A DNA stretch of 60,939 bases, from NCBI RefSeq assembly GCF_014202275.1, contig NZ_JACHGF010000020.1, positions 1 to 60,939 of the forward strand, given 5' to 3'. Positions 1 through 9,409 of this stretch are shown piece by piece. The DNA is from Rhabdobacter roseus (GTDB lineage Bacteria > Bacteroidota > Bacteroidia > Cytophagales > Spirosomataceae). Position 1 is the stretch's first letter; each line of letters opens with the position of its first letter. Under the pieces are notes generated by a model. It saw only the letters and a program-made list of their open reading frames with translations. It had not been told where the DNA came from and ran no database searches. Position numbers and translations under genes: made by a program.

Positions 1-84
1 CTTCCCATCCCGAACAGAGAAGTTAAGCCCCGCACCGCCGATGATACTGGGTCAACCCCCGGAAAAGTAGGTAGCCGCCACGAG
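1..84 (+). rRNA. rrf: 5S ribosomal RNA, 3' part
   Basis: The window opens inside a 5S rRNA. The stretch with CCCATCCCGAACAGAGAAGT and the later AGTAGGTAGCCGCCAC match the conserved loop B/C and 3' helix of bacterial 5S. The 5' third lies outside the window, so a complete rRNA operon probably sits immediately to the left. The 3' end is placed to within a few bases. No other rRNA is present here. Confidence 0.93.
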
Positions 85-98
85 ACCATCAAACCAGA

Positions 99-124
99 CG
101 AGCAGCCCCTCAAAAGGCTGCTCG
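99..124 (+). terminator. Hairpin after 5S rRNA
   Basis: A 9-bp perfect stem CGAGCAGCC/GGCTGCTCG encloses an 8-base loop 15 bases after the 5S end. No clear T-tract follows (CTCTGCTT), so it could be a terminator or an RNA-processing hairpin that ends the rRNA operon. Bases 125-456 hold no gene that I can see. They are AT-richer than the neighbouring core genes and are probably the leader of the next gene. Confidence 0.5.
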
Positions 125-456
125 CTCTGCTTAAGAACAAACCGAAAAATCCTCCCAAAGGCCGCCCAAACTCCTACTCCCCTAATAATCGCTATACCTC
201 ATAAAGTACTCCCGCTTGAAGCTTTCCCTCAAACGAAGGTTACCTTCCTTGTATTCTTGAATTTACGGCCTACAAAACAATAGATTTAGTCAAATAGCAA
301 CTTATAGGTTCTAATGCGTTATTATGGTTTGGAAGGTACAAGGTACGTTGCTAATCCCTAGTTCTGTAATTTAAAAACAAGCAGAACCTACCCTTCTGCG
401 TAAATACCATCAAAATGAAATTTAAAATTTGTTAGAAGAATTTTGAGTAAAGATTC

Positions 457-1452
457 ATGCCATTCGTACCTGAAAACCCTTCACTAATAGACTACTTTTC
501 ATTCGCTTTTGCGAATCTCCACCGCGATAGAAAAAAAGGCGGTGCTCCACACAAACCAATCTTACTCTTAGCCATTCTTCATGAGTATAAACAAGGTAGG
601 ATCCAAGACAATAGAATTTTTATAACTCCCGAATTAACCCACTCTTTTTCAGTTTACTGGAATAAGCTAGTTACTTCTGAGCACGATCAGAAATTTGCTC
701 TGCCGTTTTTCCATTTAACTGGTGAAAAAGGTAGTTGGTGGAGATTAATTCCAAATGTAGGTTGTGAGCTGTGGATTGAGAATGCTGGCTCCATGCGTAG
801 CTTTGGTAATTTGAGCACCGCAGTCTGCTATGCTGAAATTGATCAAAATCTTGCGTTTTTGCTGCTTAACAACGATAGCAGGGATATTCTCAAAGGGGTA
901 CTTTTAAAAACATATTTTCCAAAAAATCACCTAGAAAATCCCAGTGGCTTATACGATAGCTACATTCATGATCTGAAAAATGAGATGAAAGAGATGCCGG
1001 GAAGCTACAAAGCAAAACTGCTAAACCTTAAAGCACATCTCAATCCTGAAACCTATCAAGTTGAGATTTATAACCGAGGAGCCATTTTTAGAAGAGAAAT
1101 AGTTAAGCTCTATGATGAAACTTGTTGTATCTCAGGAATACGAGTTTCGGCTCCTTTTGCTATTACGATGGTAGACGCCTGCCACATTATACCTTTCTCT
1201 CATAGTTTTGACAATAGCCTGATCAATGGAATTGCACTTTGCCCTAATCTCCATAGGGCTTTTGATAGAGGACTAATTGCGGTTGATGATAATTATGAAG
1301 TTATTCTCTCCGAGAGCTTCAAAGAGAACACCGCGAGTGAATATAGTTTTAGCAAAATAGAAGGTAAAACAATACTGTTGCCCTTGGATAAAGATTTCTT
1401 TCCGTCGATAGAGGCATTAGCTTGGCACCGGAGCAATACATTTAGAAAATGA
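457..1452 (+). CDS. HNH endonuclease (HNH_2 type)
   Basis: A 331-residue protein resembling predicted restriction endonucleases with a C-terminal HNH_2-type domain. The N-terminal third has the KKGGAPHKPILLLAIL motif typical of this family. The nuclease module lies around residues 220-285, where DACHIIPFSHSFDN is followed by GIALCPNLHRAFDRG, giving the conserved His, Asn and His. Family knowledge suggests cutting of foreign or modified DNA; the target is unknown and no methylase or other defence partner is adjacent. The gene is visibly AT-richer than the core genes and has only two GTAC sites in about 1 kb. Its position after an rRNA operon fits an inserted accessory gene. It runs tail-to-tail into the TlpA-like gene. 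Confidence 0.85.
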   Translation: MPFVPENPSLIDYFSFAFANLHRDRKKGGAPHKPILLLAILHEYKQGRIQDNRIFITPELTHSFSVYWNKLVTSEHDQKFALPFFHLTGEKGSWWRLIPNVGCELWIENAGSMRSFGNLSTAVCYAEIDQNLAFLLLNNDSRDILKGVLLKTYFPKNHLENPSGLYDSYIHDLKNEMKEMPGSYKAKLLNLKAHLNPETYQVEIYNRGAIFRREIVKLYDETCCISGIRVSAPFAITMVDACHIIPFSHSFDNSLINGIALCPNLHRAFDRGLIAVDDNYEVILSESFKENTASEYSFSKIEGKTILLPLDKDFFPSIEALAWHRSNTFRK

Positions 1453-1521
1453 GTGACCTATTCGCACAAGCATCTCCTTAACAGCTTCATTTATAGCTAT
1501 CCAAAGCAAGAAAACCATCTG

Positions 1522-2763
1522 TCACTCACTCACCAACTTATCAATCAGTCGGTTAAATTCTTCCACGAAGTCGTCGTAGTAGTGGCCGGTGCCGGGGCCG
1601 GAAAACCCGGTATGGATTCGACGTACCTTGCCCCGCTTGTCCAGAATGATGGTAGTAGGAAACGACATGACGTGGTTGAGCATGGGCAGCGAAGCGGCGG
1701 CGGCCTGCTTGTCGCTGAGCCCGGCCAGCAGTACCGGGTACTCAATCCCGAAGCGCTCGGTCATGCGGCGGAGCTTGGGAGCGGAGTCTTCCAGCTTGTC
1801 GGAGCGTTCAAAGGCCAGGCCAACGATCTCCACGCCCCGGTCCCGGTTTTGAAGGTACCAGGGAGCCAGAAAATTGGTTTCGTCCATGCAGTTGGGACAC
1901 CACGAGCCCATGATTTGCAGCACCACGACTTTATTCTGAAAGCGTGCATCGCGTAGCGAAACGGGCTGCCCCTCGGCATTAGGGAAAGAAAAAGACATGG
2001 TTTCGTAGCCCGGCTTCAGGTAGGTAAGGGCGTTAGCGTCGGGTAGCTCTGCGGCAGGATCAGGGCGGGCGGTCCAGCTTTCGTAGCCGGAGATACCCGC
2101 CCAAAAGCCGCCCTTCAGAGTACCGTCTGGCTGGAGTGCCGCTTTAAAAAGAAAAATGTGCGAGCCATCGAAGCAAGAAAGCAGCACGCTGTCGCCTTTT
2201 ACGTTACCCGCCAGGTACCTATAGTCGCCGGTAGGGGTTAGGAAAGTACCCTTCAGGGAGGGTCCCTGCTGCTCAAAAATCCCAACCGCCAGCGTCGAAT
2301 CCTGCGTTGCTTCGTCCCGGAATACCGTGGCCCACTTGCCGGCTACCGGCTGCGCCGTCGCAGTGGTATCTTCTACAAACAGGTAGTTTTGGCCGTGCCG
2401 CGCCTCAAACGGCAAGGTACCTATCAGCTTTCCGAGTCGGGTCCTTTTCCAAACACCCAACAACTGATCGCCCTCTATTTTGGCCACCAGGTCCGACTCA
2501 AACAGCTGCATCGGAATATGCAGCGAATCATTTTCCAGGTAGGCGGTGTCCATTTGGATGCGTTCGGAGCCATTGAGCGCGTGTACGCGGTAGGTTTTTC
2601 CGTCCGGATTAGGCTGGATGTCCAGCAGGAAAGGCAGCATGTGGCCATCCCGAGCCAGCGTAGCCCGCCATTCGCCCGCCCGGACGGTGGGCGAATGGGC
2701 CGAATCACAGCCCAGGAAAACCAGCCCTAAAAAGGCCACGAACGAAAGCGAAAGGTACTTCAT
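1522..2763 (-). CDS. TlpA-like thioredoxin-fold lipoprotein
   Basis: A 413-residue lipoprotein. The signal peptide ends in a lipobox at Phe-Leu-Gly-Cys19. Residues 30-250 form a beta-rich N-terminal region without a name that I recognise. Residues 255-413 are an AhpC/TSA-Redoxin-type thioredoxin fold with the redox motif WCPNC at 288-292 and a cis-Pro loop near SFPTTIILD. The probable role is thiol-disulfide exchange or cytochrome-c maturation-like reduction in the periplasm, anchored to a membrane. Bacteroidota carry many such proteins with divergent N-termini, so the partner cannot be named. It is divergent from rsmH with 140 bases between the starts. Confidence 0.85.
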   Translation of the reverse strand: MKYLSLSFVAFLGLVFLGCDSAHSPTVRAGEWRATLARDGHMLPFLLDIQPNPDGKTYRVHALNGSERIQMDTAYLENDSLHIPMQLFESDLVAKIEGDQLLGVWKRTRLGKLIGTLPFEARHGQNYLFVEDTTATAQPVAGKWATVFRDEATQDSTLAVGIFEQQGPSLKGTFLTPTGDYRYLAGNVKGDSVLLSCFDGSHIFLFKAALQPDGTLKGGFWAGISGYESWTARPDPAAELPDANALTYLKPGYETMSFSFPNAEGQPVSLRDARFQNKVVVLQIMGSWCPNCMDETNFLAPWYLQNRDRGVEIVGLAFERSDKLEDSAPKLRRMTERFGIEYPVLLAGLSDKQAAAASLPMLNHVMSFPTTIILDKRGKVRRIHTGFSGPGTGHYYDDFVEEFNRLIDKLVSE

Positions 2764-2849
2764 ACTCCGTTTAGTAGGATAGAAAAGGGAATTTTAGGTA
2801 AAAGTAATTCAATAAAAAATAACTCTGGCTACCCTGGAAAATTGTTAAG

Positions 2850-2881
2850 TTTGTAACGGCCTCCCGGCAAAAATAAGTTCC
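2850..2881 (+). promoter_or_regulatory. Possible promoter of the rsmH-mraY cluster
   Basis: TTTG at 2850-2853 is separated by 20 bases from TAAGTTCC at 2874-2881, which departs from the TAnnTTTG -7 consensus of Bacteroidota at two positions. It lies just upstream of rsmH. The spacing is right and the -7 match is imperfect. Confidence 0.35.
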
Positions 2882-2903
2882 TACTTACGTTTCTTTAAAA
2901 AGA

Positions 2904-3824
2904 ATGGATACCTCGTACAGCTACCACGCGCCCGTTATGCTACCCGAATGCCTGGCTGGATTGGCCATTCGGCCCGAAGGTACCTACGTGGACGTCACGT
3001 TTGGGGGCGGTGGGCACTCGTGGGCTATACTGGAGCAGCTAACCACCGGGCGCTTGCTGGCGTTTGATCAGGATGCCGATGCCGCCGCCAACGCCGAAGC
3101 CCGGCGTGGCGATGCGCGCTTTACGTTCATACCCGCTAATTTTCGACACCTGCGCCGGTACTTGAAACTACATAAAGTAGACAAGGTAGATGGCATTCTG
3201 GCCGACCTGGGGGTATCGTCCCACCAGTTTGACACGGCCGAGCGGGGCTTTTCGACGCGTTTTGAAGCCGATCTCGACATGCGCATGAACCGACAGTCGG
3301 ACATTACCGCCCGGCAGATCCTGAACGACTACCCCGCGGCAGAGCTCCAGCGCCTGCTGGGACGCTACGGCGAAGTGACCAACGCCCGTACGCTGGCCGA
3401 AGCCATTTACGCCGCCCGCCACAACGCCCCCATCGCTACGGTGAATGACCTGAAGGAAATTTTGCTGCGCTACGCCCCCCGCCACCGCGAAAACAAATAC
3501 TTTGCGCAGGTATTTCAGGCACTCCGGATCGAGGTCAACGACGAGCTAAAGGTACTGGAAGAATTTCTGATGCAGGTACCGGAGGTACTTGGTCCGGGAG
3601 GACGCCTGGTGGTGATGTCGTACCATTCGCTGGAAGACCGGCTGGTAAAAAACTTTATCAACAAGGGGAAATTTGAGGGAGAAGTAGAGAAAGATTTTTA
3701 CGGAAATGAGTTGAAACCGCTGCGGACCGTAAACCGCAAGCCCCTCGAGGCCTCTCCGGAGGAGGTAGGTCGGAATCCGCGCGCGCGCAGTGCCAAGCTA
3801 CGAATTGCCGAAAAACCGCAGTAA
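2904..3824 (+). CDS. rsmH: 16S rRNA (cytosine-1402 N4) methyltransferase RsmH
   Basis: A 306-residue cytoplasmic enzyme that adds a methyl group to N4 of C1402 in 16S rRNA (E. coli numbering), tuning the ribosomal P site. The start YHAPVMLPECL, the SAM-binding loop VTFGGGGHS (residues 31-39), LADLGVSSHQFD and the C-terminal SYHSLEDR are all hallmarks, and the length is normal. It opens the dcw cluster. The mraZ gene that often precedes it is absent; upstream there is only the divergent TlpA-like gene. An FtsL-like gene follows after 65 bases. Confidence 0.97.
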   Translation: MDTSYSYHAPVMLPECLAGLAIRPEGTYVDVTFGGGGHSWAILEQLTTGRLLAFDQDADAAANAEARRGDARFTFIPANFRHLRRYLKLHKVDKVDGILADLGVSSHQFDTAERGFSTRFEADLDMRMNRQSDITARQILNDYPAAELQRLLGRYGEVTNARTLAEAIYAARHNAPIATVNDLKEILLRYAPRHRENKYFAQVFQALRIEVNDELKVLEEFLMQVPEVLGPGGRLVVMSYHSLEDRLVKNFINKGKFEGEVEKDFYGNELKPLRTVNRKPLEASPEEVGRNPRARSAKLRIAEKPQ

Positions 3825-3889
3825 AAAAAAGCCACCGAGACTTCAAAAAAAGAATCGACGAACCCATCACTTCATCAATAGGAAAAGCA

Positions 3890-4294
3890 ATGGCCCAAAA
3901 CAGACGTAAATCCAAACCAGCCCCTCCGCGCCCCCGGCGTCAGTACCGGCTGTTCGATTGGCTGAATCGCTACCTGCCGCTGGACCGCGTCTTTGGCGAA
4001 AACGAGCCGGGCAAGCATGAGCTGGTACCTGTCAAGTACTTCTACTACTTTGGCTGGTTGATTCTGCTCCTGGTCATCTACGAGCGCATTGGGTACCAGT
4101 CGGAGCAGTACGTACGCAAAAGTCTCGAGCTAAAAAAAGAAGTAGAAGACATGCGGGCCGAATATACTTCCATCAAGGCCGAGTACATGAAGCGAGGGAA
4201 GCAGTCGGAGGTGATAGGGAAAGTAAAAGGTACGGGCCTGGAAGAGAACCTGGTGCCACCTAAAAAGATCGTGGCCAAAGTACCCGCCCGCTAA
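3890..4294 (+). CDS. FtsL-like cell division protein
   Basis: A 134-residue bitopic membrane protein. It has a basic cytoplasmic N-terminus (residues 1-47), one membrane helix at about 50-68 (FGWLILLLVIY), then a predicted coiled coil (about 70-105) facing the periplasm. Size, topology and position between rsmH and ftsI identify it as the FtsL-like divisome subunit of Bacteroidota, expected to pair with an FtsB-like partner. Sequence similarity to E. coli FtsL is weak, so the call rests on topology and synteny. ftsI starts 21 bases downstream. Confidence 0.8.
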   Translation: MAQNRRKSKPAPPRPRRQYRLFDWLNRYLPLDRVFGENEPGKHELVPVKYFYYFGWLILLLVIYERIGYQSEQYVRKSLELKKEVEDMRAEYTSIKAEYMKRGKQSEVIGKVKGTGLEENLVPPKKIVAKVPAR

Positions 4295-4315
4295 TCCTGA
4301 TGACGACGAAAGCCT

Positions 4316-6451
4316 ATGAGACGCGAAGCCGATAAAAGAGAAAGCAATAAGGAAGCGCTGATTGCCCGGGCCCGGCTGGTGGCAGCTGGGCTGGTGCTGA
4401 TGGCCGTACTGGTGTTTATCAAGCTCCTCCGGGTGCAATTTTACGATACCTACAAAGGAAAAACCTGGGCCGAATATTCCATGCAGAACGACCTCAAGCT
4501 GGATACTATTCGGGCCATGCGGGGCAATATCTATTCGAGCGACGGCAGCTTGCTGGCTACCTCACTACCCTATTTTTACGTGGGCCTGGATACCAAAATG
4601 GCCGACACGACCTACTTCAACGCCAACCTGGATCGGCTGGTGGCCCTGCTGGCGACTCATTTTGGAGAATACTCCGCCGCCCGGTACCGGGAACGTATCC
4701 TGGAGTACCGCCATAGCGAAAACCGCCGCTACCTGCGTCTCAAAAAGCAGGCTGTCAGCTACCTGGACCGCGAGCAAATCCTTAAATGGCCTTTTTTTGA
4801 TAAGCGCAAAGGGGGTAAGTTTGAAATGATTTACCGCCGCGACAAACCCTTTACGCCCATGGCCGACCGCACCATTGGGAGCGTAAGTGCCAAAACCGGC
4901 CAGGGAGCCGTGGGCATAGAAGCGAGTTTTGACCAAAAACTGGTGGGGAAAAATGGCGTAGGGCTGGTGGAGGTAATAGAAAATGGCATGAAGATACCCG
5001 TTGGGGATGACCTCAACATTCGCCCCGAGCCGGGCTACGATGTGTATACTACCCTGGACATGAATTTTCAGGATGTAGCCGAGGTATCCCTTCGGCGGGC
5101 CCTGCGGCAGTTTCAGGCCGATCACGGTAGCGTGGTGGTGATGGAAGTAGCTACGGGCGAGATCCGGGCCATCTCCAACCTGAGCCGCGGCTCCGACGGC
5201 GACTACCACGACGCGCTCAACTACGCCCTGGCCGAGGGCAACGACCCCGGCTCTACCTTCAAACTAGCCACTCTGATGGCGGTGCTGGAAGAAACCGGCC
5301 TGGACCCCGACCAGGAGTGGTGCGCGACGGGCGATGGTAACCACAAGTACCGTAACGTCGTGATCAAGGATGCACACCGGGGGGGCTTTGGCACCATCAC
5401 CGCCCGGCAGGTATTGGAAAAATCGTCGAATATAGGTACCCACCTGCTCACGCAGAAGTACTTTGCTAAGCAGCCCGACAAGTACCTCCAGTACCTGGAA
5501 AAGTTCCGGCTCAAAAGCCGCACCGGCATTCACATGCAAGGCGAGGCCGCCCCCTACATCAAGGATCGTGCCGACAAAACCTGGAGTGGTACCACGCTCT
5601 CGTACCTCTCGTACGGGTACGAAATGCGCCTGTCTCCCATTCAGGTACTGGCCTTTTACAACGCCGTGGCCAACGGGGGCTACTGGGTAAGGCCCATGAT
5701 CGTTAAGCAGATCAAGAATTCGGAGGAGGTCGTTGATACCTATGAACCCTACGTGGACCCGACGCCCATCTGCTCGGAGCGTACGGCCCGGCTGGCCCAA
5801 AGTATGCTGGAAGGCGTGGTGCAACGCGGAACCGCCACGAACCTCAAAAACGACTACTACCGCATTGCCGGCAAAACGGGCACCGCCCAGCGCAACATCA
5901 ACGGCGGCTACGCCAAAGATGGTAAATTCAATACGTCCTTTGTGGGGTACTTCCCGGCCGAGAGGCCCAAGTACAGCTGCATCGTGGTGGTGAGCAACGC
6001 CCGGGGCGCGAGCATGGAGCAGCTCTACGCGGGAAGTGTGGCGGCACCGGTGTTTCGGGAAGTTGCCAATCGCATCTACGCCTACGATATTCGCCTGCAC
6101 AAACCTACCCAAGAAAAACCCTCGGAGGTCGTTCGCACGGTAAAGTGGGCCGGACCCGCCAGTGAGCTAAAAGCCATCAGCACCGCGCTGAACCTCGCGC
6201 CCGTGCCCGAAGGCAGCGAATGGATGCAAGGTACCCTGGCTCCAAAGGGAAAAGTAGCCTGGTACGCCCGCTCGGTGGATAAAGCCGACGTACCTGACCT
6301 GCGCGGCATGGCCCTGCGTGACGCCCTGTACCTGATGGAAAACAAAGGGTTCCGCGTAACCTTCAAAGGAGCCGGGAAAGTAGTGGCTCAGTCGCTGGAG
6401 CCGGGCACGAAGGTACTTGAGAAAAAAAGTATAATGCTCACCCTGGAATGA
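4316..6451 (+). CDS. ftsI: Septal peptidoglycan transpeptidase (FtsI/PBP3-like) with PASTA domain
   Basis: A 711-residue class B penicillin-binding protein that cross-links septal peptidoglycan. It has an N-terminal membrane anchor (about 20-40), a PBP dimer/pedestal domain (about 60-230) and a transpeptidase domain (about 255-605). The active-site motifs are all present: S313-TFK (SxxK), S370-S-N (SxN) and K520-TG. A single C-terminal PASTA repeat (about 645-711, starting VPDLRGM) makes it longer than proteobacterial FtsI, as is usual in Bacteroidota. It lies between ftsL-like and murE, with murE 12 bases downstream, so the three are probably co-transcribed. Confidence 0.96.
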   Translation: MRREADKRESNKEALIARARLVAAGLVLMAVLVFIKLLRVQFYDTYKGKTWAEYSMQNDLKLDTIRAMRGNIYSSDGSLLATSLPYFYVGLDTKMADTTYFNANLDRLVALLATHFGEYSAARYRERILEYRHSENRRYLRLKKQAVSYLDREQILKWPFFDKRKGGKFEMIYRRDKPFTPMADRTIGSVSAKTGQGAVGIEASFDQKLVGKNGVGLVEVIENGMKIPVGDDLNIRPEPGYDVYTTLDMNFQDVAEVSLRRALRQFQADHGSVVVMEVATGEIRAISNLSRGSDGDYHDALNYALAEGNDPGSTFKLATLMAVLEETGLDPDQEWCATGDGNHKYRNVVIKDAHRGGFGTITARQVLEKSSNIGTHLLTQKYFAKQPDKYLQYLEKFRLKSRTGIHMQGEAAPYIKDRADKTWSGTTLSYLSYGYEMRLSPIQVLAFYNAVANGGYWVRPMIVKQIKNSEEVVDTYEPYVDPTPICSERTARLAQSMLEGVVQRGTATNLKNDYYRIAGKTGTAQRNINGGYAKDGKFNTSFVGYFPAERPKYSCIVVVSNARGASMEQLYAGSVAAPVFREVANRIYAYDIRLHKPTQEKPSEVVRTVKWAGPASELKAISTALNLAPVPEGSEWMQGTLAPKGKVAWYARSVDKADVPDLRGMALRDALYLMENKGFRVTFKGAGKVVAQSLEPGTKVLEKKSIMLTLE

Positions 6452-6463
6452 CCGAAGTGGTTT

Positions 6464-7963
6464 ATGAATACAGCAAATAGTAAACAGCTGGAGGTACTGC
6501 TGCGGGCGGTACCCGAAGCGGCGGTAATAGGTACCTTAGCCCGCGAAATCGGGCAGCTCACGTTGGACTCGCGCCAGGCGGGCCCCGGCAGCTTGTTTGT
6601 GGCACTCCGGGGTACCCAAACCGACGGGCATCGCTACATCCAGACGGCCGTCGAGCTGGGTGCCCGCACCATTCTCTGCGAGGAACTTCCCGCGCTAACG
6701 CGCCCGGACGTCACCTACGTGCAGGTACTTGATTCGGCCCGTGCGCTGGGGTTGCTGGCCTCGGCTTTTTACGATCACCCTTCGCACCACCTCAAGCTGG
6801 TGGGTGTGACGGGTACTAACGGCAAAACCTCCACCGCCACGCTGCTTTTTCAGCTGTTCCGCGGGCTAGGGTACCGTTGTGGGTTGCTGTCTACGGTCCA
6901 GAACCAGATTGAGGACGAGGTAATCCCCACTACCCATACTACCCCGGACGCCGTCACACTCAACCAGCTTTTGGCCGAGATGCGGCAGCGGGGCTGTACG
7001 CACGTGTTTATGGAGGTGAGCTCCCACGCGGTGGTGCAGCAGCGGATTACGGGCCTTACGTTTGCGGGCGGTATTTTTACCAACATCAGCCACGATCACC
7101 TGGATTTCCACAAAACCTTTGACCACTACATAGCGGCCAAAAAAGGTTTTTTTGATCAACTACCTCCCCAGGCGTTTGCGTTGGCGAATATCGACGACCG
7201 CCGTGGCAGCGTGATGGTGCAGAATACGCGCGCGCGGGTAGAAACGTATTCGCTGCAAACGATGGCCACTTTTCGGGGCAAAATGCTCTCGGAAACCTTC
7301 CAGGGCATGCACATGCAAATCAATAACCAGGAGGTATGGTTTCGGCTGATTGGCCGCTTCAACGCCTATAACCTGCTGGGTGTATACGGGGCCGCCATCC
7401 TGCTGGGGGAGGCCCCCGAGGAGGTACTTACGGAGCTCTCGGGCCTGGGCAGCCCGCCGGGCCGCTTTGAGCTGGTACCGGCCACGGGCCTGGTGGGGAT
7501 CGTGGACTACGCCCACACGCCCGACGCCCTGCTGAATGTACTCGAAACCATTGTGCACCTGCGCGAAGGAAACGAGCAAATTATCACCGTAGTGGGTTGT
7601 GGTGGCAACCGCGACGCCGAAAAGCGGCCCCGCATGGCGGCCATTGCCTGTCGGCACAGCGACCGCGTGGTACTTACCTCCGACAACCCCCGCCACGAAG
7701 ATCCGCAGCTCATCCTGGACCAGATGCTCCAGGGGGTACCTCCCCTGGATTTCAAGAAAGTAACGGTACTTCCCGACCGGCGCGAAGCCATTGCCCGGGC
7801 GCTGGAGCTGGCCGAGCCGCACGATATTATCCTCATCGCGGGCAAGGGACACGAAACCTACCAGGAAATCAAAGGTGTAAAATACGACTTCGACGACCGG
7901 GAGGTACTTCGGGAGGCGTTCGAGCACCGCGAACGTTTTCTCAAAAAGGATCAGTCTCATTAA
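6464..7963 (+). CDS. murE: UDP-MurNAc-L-Ala-D-Glu:diaminopimelate ligase MurE
   Basis: A 499-residue cytoplasmic Mur ligase that adds the third stem residue to UDP-MurNAc-dipeptide with ATP. The ATP loop GTNGKT is at 117-122. The substrate signature DNPR at 407-410 is the one associated with meso-diaminopimelate rather than lysine. The Mur ligase N, middle and C domains are present in order and the length is typical. It is followed after 92 bases by mraY. Confidence 0.96.
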   Translation: MNTANSKQLEVLLRAVPEAAVIGTLAREIGQLTLDSRQAGPGSLFVALRGTQTDGHRYIQTAVELGARTILCEELPALTRPDVTYVQVLDSARALGLLASAFYDHPSHHLKLVGVTGTNGKTSTATLLFQLFRGLGYRCGLLSTVQNQIEDEVIPTTHTTPDAVTLNQLLAEMRQRGCTHVFMEVSSHAVVQQRITGLTFAGGIFTNISHDHLDFHKTFDHYIAAKKGFFDQLPPQAFALANIDDRRGSVMVQNTRARVETYSLQTMATFRGKMLSETFQGMHMQINNQEVWFRLIGRFNAYNLLGVYGAAILLGEAPEEVLTELSGLGSPPGRFELVPATGLVGIVDYAHTPDALLNVLETIVHLREGNEQIITVVGCGGNRDAEKRPRMAAIACRHSDRVVLTSDNPRHEDPQLILDQMLQGVPPLDFKKVTVLPDRREAIARALELAEPHDIILIAGKGHETYQEIKGVKYDFDDREVLREAFEHRERFLKKDQSH

Positions 7964-8055
7964 GTACGTTTGAAAAATAGGCCCGTATGTGCGTAAAATG
8001 CTTTGAAAAAAAGCATTTTTGCGTTTCTATTTAGTCAACCCCAACGACCCAACTC

Positions 8056-9270
8056 ATGCTTTACTATTTGTTCGACTACCTCGACAAGCAGTTTAATTTT
8101 CCCGGTGCCGGGGTATTTCAGTACATATCGTTCCGGGCGTTGGGTACCACCACGCTTTCGCTGCTCATTGCGGCGGTGTTTGGGCAGCGGATTATTGAAT
8201 TGCTGCACCGGAAGCAGGTAGGGGAAACCATCCGGGACTTAGGCCTGGCCGGACAAATGGAAAAGAAAGGTACCCCTACCATGGGTGGCTTCATCATCCT
8301 GGCTTCGCTGCTGATTCCGGTGTTGCTCTTTGCCAAGCTCACCAACGTATACATTGTGTTGCTGCTGATCACCGCCGTCTGGACGGGCCTGATTGGCTTT
8401 ATTGATGATTACATCAAAAAATTTAAGAACAATAAAGATGGCTTACACGGCAAATTCAAGGTTGTGGGGCAAGTGGGGCTCGGGCTCATTGTGGGACTGA
8501 CGCTTTCGTTCAACGACAACGTCCGGATCCGGATTTACGACAAACCCGTGCTGAGCTCCACGCTGGGCGAAGTACAGCGCTACCGCGACGTGGTGCACCC
8601 CACCACCACCACCTTGCCTTTCTTTAAAGACAATGAATTTGATTACAGCAACTTGCTGTTCGGCCTGTTGCCTGACGAATACACCTGGATTATCTACACG
8701 CTGATCGCGATCTTCATCATTACGGCTGTCTCCAACGGAGCCAACATCACCGACGGCATCGACGGCCTGGCGGCGGGTACTTCGGGCATCATTGCCCTTA
8801 CGCTGGGAGTGCTGGCGTACCTGTCGGGCAACGCCAAGTTCTCGCAGTACCTCAACATCATGTATATCCCTAACTCCGGCGAGCTGGTAATCTTCTGTGC
8901 GGCTTTTGTGGGGGCCTGCGTAGGCTTTTTGTGGTACAATGCCTACCCGGCCCAAGTCTTCATGGGCGACACGGGCAGTCTCATGCTGGGCGGGGTCATC
9001 GCCGTGCTGGCCCTGGCTATCCGCAAAGAGCTCATGATCCCGATTTTGTGCGGGGTGTTTTTGGCCGAGCTTCTGTCCGTCATCCTGCAAGTCAGCTATT
9101 TTAAGTACACCCGCCGAAAATACGGCGAAGGGAAGCGGATTTTCCTGATGTCGCCGCTGCACCATCACTTCCAGAAGGAGGGCTACCACGAATCCAAGAT
9201 CGTGACGCGCTTCTGGATTCTGGGTATTATGCTGGCCATCATGACGCTCGTCACGCTGAAACTCCGGTAA
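8056..9270 (+). CDS. mraY: Phospho-N-acetylmuramoyl-pentapeptide-transferase MraY
   Basis: A 404-residue polytopic inner-membrane enzyme that moves phospho-MurNAc-pentapeptide from UDP onto undecaprenyl phosphate, making lipid I. Signatures are KGTPTMGG near the N-terminus, [11 protein letters not shown] (Asp pair), the [12 protein letters not shown] loop, and the [11 protein letters not shown] motif near the C-terminus. It is somewhat longer than E. coli MraY because of an insert around residues 155-205, common in Bacteroidota. The dcw cluster ends here: a strong terminator follows, and murD, ftsW, murG, murC, ftsQ, ftsA and ftsZ are not in the window. Confidence 0.96.
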   Translation: MLYYLFDYLDKQFNFPGAGVFQYISFRALGTTTLSLLIAAVFGQRIIELLHRKQVGETIRDLGLAGQMEKKGTPTMGGFIILASLLIPVLLFAKLTNVYIVLLLITAVWTGLIGFIDDYIKKFKNNKDGLHGKFKVVGQVGLGLIVGLTLSFNDNVRIRIYDKPVLSSTLGEVQRYRDVVHPTTTTLPFFKDNEFDYSNLLFGLLPDEYTWIIYTLIAIFIITAVSNGANITDGIDGLAAGTSGIIALTLGVLAYLSGNAKFSQYLNIMYIPNSGELVIFCAAFVGACVGFLWYNAYPAQVFMGDTGSLMLGGVIAVLALAIRKELMIPILCGVFLAELLSVILQVSYFKYTRRKYGEGKRIFLMSPLHHHFQKEGYHESKIVTRFWILGIMLAIMTLVTLKLR

Positions 9271-9291
9271 GAAACGTAGGGTACCGCAAAG

Positions 9292-9324
9292 AAAGCCTCG
9301 CTGTAAACTTCCAGTGAGGCTTTT
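9292..9324 (+). terminator. Rho-independent terminator after mraY
   Basis: The stem GCCTCGCTG/CAGTGAGGC (9295-9303 with 9312-9320, one G-U pair) has an 8-base loop and is followed by TTTT. It closes the rsmH-mraY transcription unit before egtB. Confidence 0.82.
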
Positions 9325-9409
9325 GGGTTGTTAGTAGGTACCTCGAACCAAAAAGGCCTGGCATACAATTAGTACCTCTTGAACCAACTAAATCCTAAAC
9401 CGGAAAGAA

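Noticed and set aside
1453-1956. Frame of 167 codons on the + strand after the HNH gene.
   Set aside because: It lies opposite the C-terminus of the TlpA-like protein, where WCPNC and the thioredoxin fold prove the minus frame.
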